A stretch of 9,885 nucleotides of DNA from IMCC26077 sp964418325 (GTDB taxonomy: Bacteria > Actinomycetota > Actinomycetes > Nanopelagicales > Nanopelagicaceae), in the NCBI GenBank assembly GCA_964418325.1, contig CAYQLC010000035.1, positions 1-9,885 on the forward strand, given 5' to 3'. A program made the translations under genes and the position numbers. The stretch's first letter is position 1; each line of letters starts with the position of its first letter. Under the pieces are notes generated by a model that worked only from the letters and a program-made list of their open reading frames with translations, made no database searches and was not told where the DNA came from. Shown here in pieces: positions 5,864 through 9,885 of this stretch.

Positions 5864-6204
5864 CGCGCACCAGCACGTATCACACGAATTAGCGCAAGCG
5901 AGAGAATCAATGATGCCGCAATATAGAGCCCAGCCTGCGCAATCGTTAAGTCATAGAGCAAGAGTGCGAAAGCTGAATAGGTGGTAAATCCACCGGCAAA
6001 TCCAGTGACAAGGAATAGCTGCCGCTCGAAAGTAAGCGTAAGGCGGTAGATGCAAATAGCTGCTACCGCTACACCAAATAAGTTAACGATAAGAGTGGCA
6101 AGTGCGATATCTGGAAAGATTAAATCCACGCTATAGCGAGTTAATGCACCCACTGCTCCGCCCACTCCTACTAGTAGCAGGTGGCGAAGCTGGGGGGATT
6201 CCAC
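5860..6204 (-). CDS. crcB: Fluoride channel protein CrcB/Fluc, first of the pair
   Basis: This 114-residue CrcB/Fluc subunit has four hydrophobic segments. Diagnostic segments are GALTRY (19-24), the helix with pore Asn41 (LIVNLFG) and GFAGGFTTYSAF (68-79). Tyr76 replaces the first Phe of the TTFS motif; Phe79 is retained. The GTG start at 6202-6204 follows the sdhB stop codon with no intervening base (TAAGTG). A GAGGAT inside the sdhB end, roughly 10 bases upstream, can serve as the ribosome binding site. It differs clearly from its downstream partner, as expected for a heterodimer rather than a recent duplication. Expression must depend largely on the sdh transcript, since there is no room for a private promoter outside sdhB coding sequence. 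Confidence 0.93.
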   Translation of the reverse strand: MESPQLRHLLLVGVGGAVGALTRYSVDLIFPDIALATLIVNLFGVAVAAICIYRLTLTFERQLFLVTGFAGGFTTYSAFALLLYDLTIAQAGLYIAASLILSLALIRVIRAGAR

Positions 6205-6966
6205 TTACGAAATATCCTCGCGCTTACGAATCTTCGAGCCCAACCAACGCACTGGATCGTATTTCACATCAACCACGCGCTCCTTCATCGGAATGATTGC
6301 GTTATCGGTGATGCGAATATGTTCTGGGCAAACTTCGGTACAACACTTGGTGATGTTGCACATACCAAGTCCATGGCTCTCTTGGGCAGTTCGCTTTCGA
6401 TTGCGCAACGTGTCGAGTGGATGCATGTCTAGTTCTGCGATTCGGATGAAGAAACGTGGTCCAGCAAAGGATTTCTTATTCTCTTCATGATCTCGGATGA
6501 CATGGCATGTGTCTTGGCAAAGGAAACACTCAATGCACTTGCGGAACTCTTGGCTTCGCTCTACGTCTATCTGCTCCATCCGAGCTTCGCCTGGCTTGAG
6601 ATTTGCCGGTGGCGCATATGCCGGGATTTCCATCGCTTTCTTGTAATTAAACGAGACATCAGTAACTAGGTCGCGAATTACCGGGAAGGCCCGCAGTGGA
6701 GTGACGGTGATGGTCTGGCCCTCTTCGAACATATTCATTCGTGTCATGCAAGCAAGACGCGGTTTGCCGTTGATCTCCATGGAACAGGAACCACACTTAC
6801 CCGCTTTGCAATTCCAGCGGACCGCAAGATCAGGAAGTTGCGTCGCCTGAACACGGTGAATGACATCGAGTACAACTTCGCCTTCGTTAGCTTCAACAGT
6901 GACGGTGTGGAAGTCGCCACCATCCTTATTTCCACGCCAGATTCGTAGATTAATTGGACGTGCCAT
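6205..6966 (-). CDS. sdhB: Succinate dehydrogenase iron-sulfur subunit
   Basis: This 253-residue subunit passes electrons from the FAD of SdhA to the quinone site through three Fe-S clusters. The ferredoxin-like N-terminal domain binds [2Fe-2S] through Cys53, Cys58, Cys61 and Cys73. The C-terminal helical domain has CIECFLCQDTC (144-154) and, downstream, Cys203, Cys209 and Cys213-Pro. By family pattern, Cys144/147/150/213 hold [4Fe-4S] and Cys154/203/209 hold [3Fe-4S]. Cys208 is an additional cysteine next to a ligand. All ligands are present and length is normal. The ATG (6964-6966) shares one base with the sdhA stop (TAATG), with a purine-rich AAAGGCGGG upstream inside sdhA, so translation is coupled. 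Confidence 0.97.
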   Translation of the reverse strand: MARPINLRIWRGNKDGGDFHTVTVEANEGEVVLDVIHRVQATQLPDLAVRWNCKAGKCGSCSMEINGKPRLACMTRMNMFEEGQTITVTPLRAFPVIRDLVTDVSFNYKKAMEIPAYAPPANLKPGEARMEQIDVERSQEFRKCIECFLCQDTCHVIRDHEENKKSFAGPRFFIRIAELDMHPLDTLRNRKRTAQESHGLGMCNITKCCTEVCPEHIRITDNAIIPMKERVVDVKYDPVRWLGSKIRKREDIS

Positions 6967-8855
6967 TAGTTGGACCCGCCTTTCATTCCGGCTAACTCTT
7001 CTTCGGTGAAGTACTTAGATAACTCACTCTTCTCAAAGAGACCAGAGAGTTCATCAGGCAACAACTTTGCCTTAATCTGTTCACATTTGATGGAATCACC
7101 ATCAACAGATGTGGCGTTATTGACTTGGCGCCACTTCGAATCCATCTTCGGGAAATCCTCGCGCGTATGCCCACCGCGTGACTCTTCACGAACAAGCGCA
7201 GATCGAGCCATTGCCTCAGAGACGAGAAGCATATTTTCCAGATCAAGCGCCAGGTGGAAGCCAGGATTGAATTCGCGACCGCCAGTGACCGAAACGTTCT
7301 TGATTCGCTTACGGAATTCTCCCAATTTCTCCAGCGATTGCTCTAGTTCCTTCTTTGTACGAATGATGCCAACCAAATCATTAGTTGTTTGCTGTAACTC
7401 TTGGTGAATCGTGTAAGGGTTCTCGCCTCCAGTGTGAGTAAATGGCGCATTCAAACGTTCTTGCGCTCTCTTCACGGTTGCTTCAGAGAGAGATGGCTTG
7501 CTTGGGTTGCTCTGCAAGTAAGCGACCGCACCCATTCCAGCGCGACGACCAAAGACAAGTAGATCAGAGAGCGAGTTTCCACCTAGACGGTTGGAGCCAT
7601 GCATACCACCAGCAACTTCACCAGCGGCAAATAGTCCTTGTAAGCCAACAGCTGCGGCGGTATCAGGATCTACTTGGACGCCACCCATGACGTAGTGACA
7701 GGTCGGGCCGACTTCCATCGGTTGTTCGGTGATATCCACGTCAGCAAGCTCTTTAAATTGATGCCACATACTTGGTAAGCGACGCTTGATTTCTTCGGCA
7801 GGCAAACGCTTGGAAACGTCAAGGAAAACCCCGCCATGAGGTGAACCACGCCCTGCTTTAACCTCAGAGTTGATTGCACGAGCTACCTCGTCACGAGGTA
7901 ACAACTCTGGTGGGCGACGATTGTTAGCTTGATCTTTGTACCAACGATCTGCCTCTTCCTCGGTATCTGCATATTTATCTTTGAAAACTTCTGGAATGTA
8001 GTCGAACATAAAGCGTCGACCTTCGGAGTTGGTTAGCACGCCACCATCTCCACGTACCGATTCGGTGACAAGGATTCCGCGAACAGATGGCGGCCAAACC
8101 ATTCCAGTTGGATGGAATTGAACGAATTCCATATCAATAAGTTTGCTTCCAGCGCGGAGTGCTAATGCATGTCCATCGCCAGTACCTTCCCAAGAATTAC
8201 TGGTTACCTTAAAACTTTTTCCGATTCCACCTGTTGCGAGGATGACTGCGCCTGCTTCGAAGAGTAATTCAGATCCACTCTCACGGCGGTATCCATAAAC
8301 ACCGGCTGCTTTGCCATTCTCAACAAGCACGTCAGTGATGGTCACTTCAGCAAATACGCGGATATGAGATTCCATATCTCCATGGTTCTTACCATCTTGC
8401 TGTTGTAAAGCAACGATGCGTTGCTGCATCGTACGAATCAATTCCAAACCGGTGCGATCTCCAACGTGCGCAAGGCGTGGGTACTCATGGCCACCGAAAT
8501 TTCGTTGTGAGATCTTTCCTTCTTGAGTGCGATCAAAGAGCGCACCCCACATCTCAAGTTCCCACACGCGCTCTGGAGATTCTTTCGCATGAAGTTCGGC
8601 CATTCTCCAGTTGTTGAGGAATTTGCCACCACGCATCGTGTCGCGGAAGTGCACCTGCCAGTTATCCGATGAATTGACATTTCCCATCGCAGCAGCGATT
8701 CCACCTTCTGCCATAACGGTATGTGCTTTACCAAAGAGGGACTTACAAATAATCGCTACTTTGAAGCCTGCTTCACGCGCTTCTACTGCAGCACGAAGTC
8801 CGGCGCCACCGGCACCAACAACTACTACATCGTATGAATAACGTTCGATACTCAT
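6966..8855 (-). CDS. sdhA: Succinate dehydrogenase flavoprotein subunit
   Basis: This 629-residue catalytic subunit oxidises succinate to fumarate on the cytoplasmic face of the membrane, linking the TCA cycle to the quinone pool. The FAD-binding GAGGAG is at 14-19, and HTVMAEGG carries His45, the covalent FAD attachment residue. Active-site segments are QFHPTG with His248 (246-251), RDEVARAI with probable proton-shuttle Arg321, HYVMGG with His387, and SNRLGGNSL with Arg423. The flavoprotein C-terminal helical domain follows, ending in a variable tail of about 60 residues. GAGG lies eight bases before the ATG, in a 19-base gap after sdhC. The overall type and gene order match actinobacterial Sdh1 enzymes. 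A fumarate reductase role cannot be excluded by sequence, but an aerobic dehydrogenase is more likely. Confidence 0.97.
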   Translation of the reverse strand: MSIERYSYDVVVVGAGGAGLRAAVEAREAGFKVAIICKSLFGKAHTVMAEGGIAAAMGNVNSSDNWQVHFRDTMRGGKFLNNWRMAELHAKESPERVWELEMWGALFDRTQEGKISQRNFGGHEYPRLAHVGDRTGLELIRTMQQRIVALQQQDGKNHGDMESHIRVFAEVTITDVLVENGKAAGVYGYRRESGSELLFEAGAVILATGGIGKSFKVTSNSWEGTGDGHALALRAGSKLIDMEFVQFHPTGMVWPPSVRGILVTESVRGDGGVLTNSEGRRFMFDYIPEVFKDKYADTEEEADRWYKDQANNRRPPELLPRDEVARAINSEVKAGRGSPHGGVFLDVSKRLPAEEIKRRLPSMWHQFKELADVDITEQPMEVGPTCHYVMGGVQVDPDTAAAVGLQGLFAAGEVAGGMHGSNRLGGNSLSDLLVFGRRAGMGAVAYLQSNPSKPSLSEATVKRAQERLNAPFTHTGGENPYTIHQELQQTTNDLVGIIRTKKELEQSLEKLGEFRKRIKNVSVTGGREFNPGFHLALDLENMLLVSEAMARSALVREESRGGHTREDFPKMDSKWRQVNNATSVDGDSIKCEQIKAKLLPDELSGLFEKSELSKYFTEEELAGMKGGSN

Positions 8856-8874
8856 CTTTTAGGCCTCGTTTTTC

Positions 8875-9675
8875 TCAGAAGAAGAAGTAGTTTGTGATTG
8901 CGCCAGTTGAAACTAGCCGAACATAGAGATCGGCGAGCGCCACACCGAAGAGTGAGACCCAGGCGAATTTTGCGTGGTGATGATTAAGAATCGAGATGCG
9001 TGTCCACAATTTGTAACGCAATGGATGTTTCGAGAAGTGGCGAAGTCGCCCACCCACTGTGTGTCGACAGGTGTGGCACGAGAGTGAATAAAGCCAGAGC
9101 AAAATTGCATTGGTAAGAAGCACTAATGAGCCAACGCTCATACCAAAGCCACCATCTTGCCCGTGGAATGCCAGGAATGCGTCATAAGTGAGAATGACGT
9201 TAAAGACTAATCCCGCATAAAAGAACCAACGATGTCCGTTCTGCAAGATGAGAGGTTGCTTGGTCTCACCTGTGTATTTCTTGTGTGGCTCTGCTACTGC
9301 ACATGCTGGTGGTGATTGCCAGAACGAACGGTAATACGCTTTGCGATAGTAATAACAGGTAAGCCGGAATCCGAGTGGAAAAATCAAAATTAATAGCGCT
9401 GGCGAGATGGCAATTCCTCCCAGTGCAGATGGCCCAAGCGTTCCGAATAATTGTGAACCAGGTACACAGGCATCAGAGAGACATGGTGAATAGAAAGGTG
9501 AAATCAATTCACCCTCTTTGACGAAATAGTGCTTATTCTCAAATGCACGGAACGTTGCATAGATAATGAAACTGACGAGCACAAATACAGTCGCAGCGGG
9601 CTGTAACCACCAGCGATCTGTTCGAAGCGTCCGCTCTTTAATTGACGCACGGTGTTCTGCGTGAACTCCAGCCAT
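8875..9675 (-). CDS. sdhC: Succinate dehydrogenase membrane anchor / cytochrome b subunit (Sdh1 type)
   Basis: This 266-residue integral membrane protein lies directly upstream of sdhA. About five hydrophobic helices are visible (near residues 24-44, 88-110, 150-170, 178-198 and 235-255), so one polypeptide replaces the usual SdhC plus SdhD. It resembles the anchor of mycobacterial Sdh1 (Rv0249c-like), including the conserved block around YYYRKAYYRSFWQSPP (108-123). Candidate haem ligands are histidines near helix ends, such as His148, His171, His201, His205 and the HHH at 232-234; assignment by eye is not safe. Two Cys (65, 70) lie in the loop after helix 1. It anchors SdhAB and should carry haem b and the menaquinone site. 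The ATG at 9673-9675 is preceded by GTAGGTAACG. No sdhD gene is present. Confidence 0.88.
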   Translation of the reverse strand: MAGVHAEHRASIKERTLRTDRWWLQPAATVFVLVSFIIYATFRAFENKHYFVKEGELISPFYSPCLSDACVPGSQLFGTLGPSALGGIAISPALLILIFPLGFRLTCYYYRKAYYRSFWQSPPACAVAEPHKKYTGETKQPLILQNGHRWFFYAGLVFNVILTYDAFLAFHGQDGGFGMSVGSLVLLTNAILLWLYSLSCHTCRHTVGGRLRHFSKHPLRYKLWTRISILNHHHAKFAWVSLFGVALADLYVRLVSTGAITNYFFF

Positions 9676-9763
9676 CGTTACCTACCCCACTCTTGGTCCC
9701 GCAAATGAATAGCCGTATTTTCTCGCTCTTTTAGGGGGTAACGCCATACAGATGGTGGGGTAG
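9676..9763 (-). repeat. Paired inverted repeats in the sdhC leader, possible regulatory structure
   Basis: The 15 bases just before the sdhC ATG have two upstream complements. CTACCCCAC (9682-9690, plus strand) is the exact reverse complement of GTGGGGTAG (9755-9763). CGTTACC (9676-9682) is the exact reverse complement of GGTAACG (9737-9743). Together they span the likely ribosome binding site of sdhC. The two pairings are interleaved, so in RNA they would be alternatives or form a pseudoknot. This requires a transcript that starts upstream of about 9763, possibly from the tRNA. No convincing sdh promoter was identified in the 9676-9799 gap. Confidence 0.35.
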
Positions 9764-9799
9764 CACGGGGTGAAGTTGCCCACAAGAGGGTGGAAATTC

Positions 9800-9885
9800 T
9801 GGCGGAGGGCGAGGGATTTGAACCCTCGAAGGTTTCCCTTGCCGGTTTTCAAGACCGGTGCACTCGGCCGCTATGCGAGCCCTCC
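9800..9885 (-). tRNA. tRNA-Ser(UGA), CCA end encoded
   Basis: The reverse complement begins at the last window base and folds as a complete class II tRNA. The acceptor stem GGAGGGC/GCCCTCC is followed by discriminator G (9803) and encoded CCA (9800-9802). The anticodon stem CCGGT/ACCGG encloses loop CTTGAAA with anticodon UGA at 9849-9851, so it reads UCA and probably other UCN serine codons. The variable arm is a 4-bp hairpin with a GAAA loop (9829-9840). The T arm contains GGTTCAAAT. No clear terminator follows it before sdhC. Confidence 0.97.

Noticed and set aside
6970..7407. 145-codon plus-strand open frame inside sdhA
   Set aside because: Antisense to the conserved SdhA coding region. 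Its Ser/Arg-rich composition is typical of a shadow frame.
9676..9799. Fluoride riboswitch for the crcB genes
   Set aside because: No GGNGAUGG-type core was found upstream of sdhC, and the crcB genes abut sdhB with no leader.
2..9885. Genomic island bounded by two tRNA-Ser genes
   Set aside because: The genes between are housekeeping functions (HU, SDH, PepP), there is no integrase, and neither tRNA 3' end is duplicated elsewhere in the window.

Overview
The window looks like a dense, ordinary chromosomal segment from a small-genome actinobacterium. Supporting signs are the succinate dehydrogenase with a single five-helix anchor, as in mycobacterial Sdh1, and an aminopeptidase P of actinobacterial length. 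Short or absent mRNA leaders and near-balanced base composition also fit. A freshwater planktonic actinobacterium (acI / Nanopelagicales-like) would match, but that placement is an inference. No phage, transposon, CRISPR, plasmid or defence genes are seen, and no gap between genes exceeds about 160 bases.

Layout, left to right. A minus-strand tRNA-Ser(GCU) occupies the left edge (2-93). Upstream of it on the same strand lie an SDR-family epimerase/dehydrogenase (120-983) and a short HU gene (1072-1344). The HU gene ends in a strong terminator, and the epimerase promoter sits directly against it. Next, also on the minus strand, an aldehyde dehydrogenase (2483-3877) is followed 10 bases later by a secreted alpha/beta hydrolase (1504-2472). 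The aldehyde dehydrogenase diverges from a plus-strand Xaa-Pro aminopeptidase, pepP (3940-5382). Their 62-base shared control region holds overlapping promoter candidates and a perfect 9-bp inverted repeat.

The right half is one tightly packed minus-strand cluster read from 9675 down to 5315: sdhC, sdhA, sdhB, two crcB fluoride-channel genes and a small Cys-rich zinc-ribbon-like ORF. From sdhA downstream, junctions are overlaps or gaps of at most 9 bases. The last ORF runs 68 bases antisense into the end of pepP. A tRNA-Ser(UGA) closes the window (9800-9885). Both tRNAs encode their CCA ends.

Functionally, SdhCAB oxidises succinate and reduces (mena)quinone at the membrane. The two CrcB proteins probably form a heterodimeric fluoride exporter, and their coupling to sdh is the least expected arrangement here. 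I found no convincing undescribed multi-gene system. The best leads are the small Cys-rich ORF after crcB, the sdh-crcB coupling with altered aromatic residues in both channel motifs, and the shared palindromic promoter between the aldehyde dehydrogenase and pepP.
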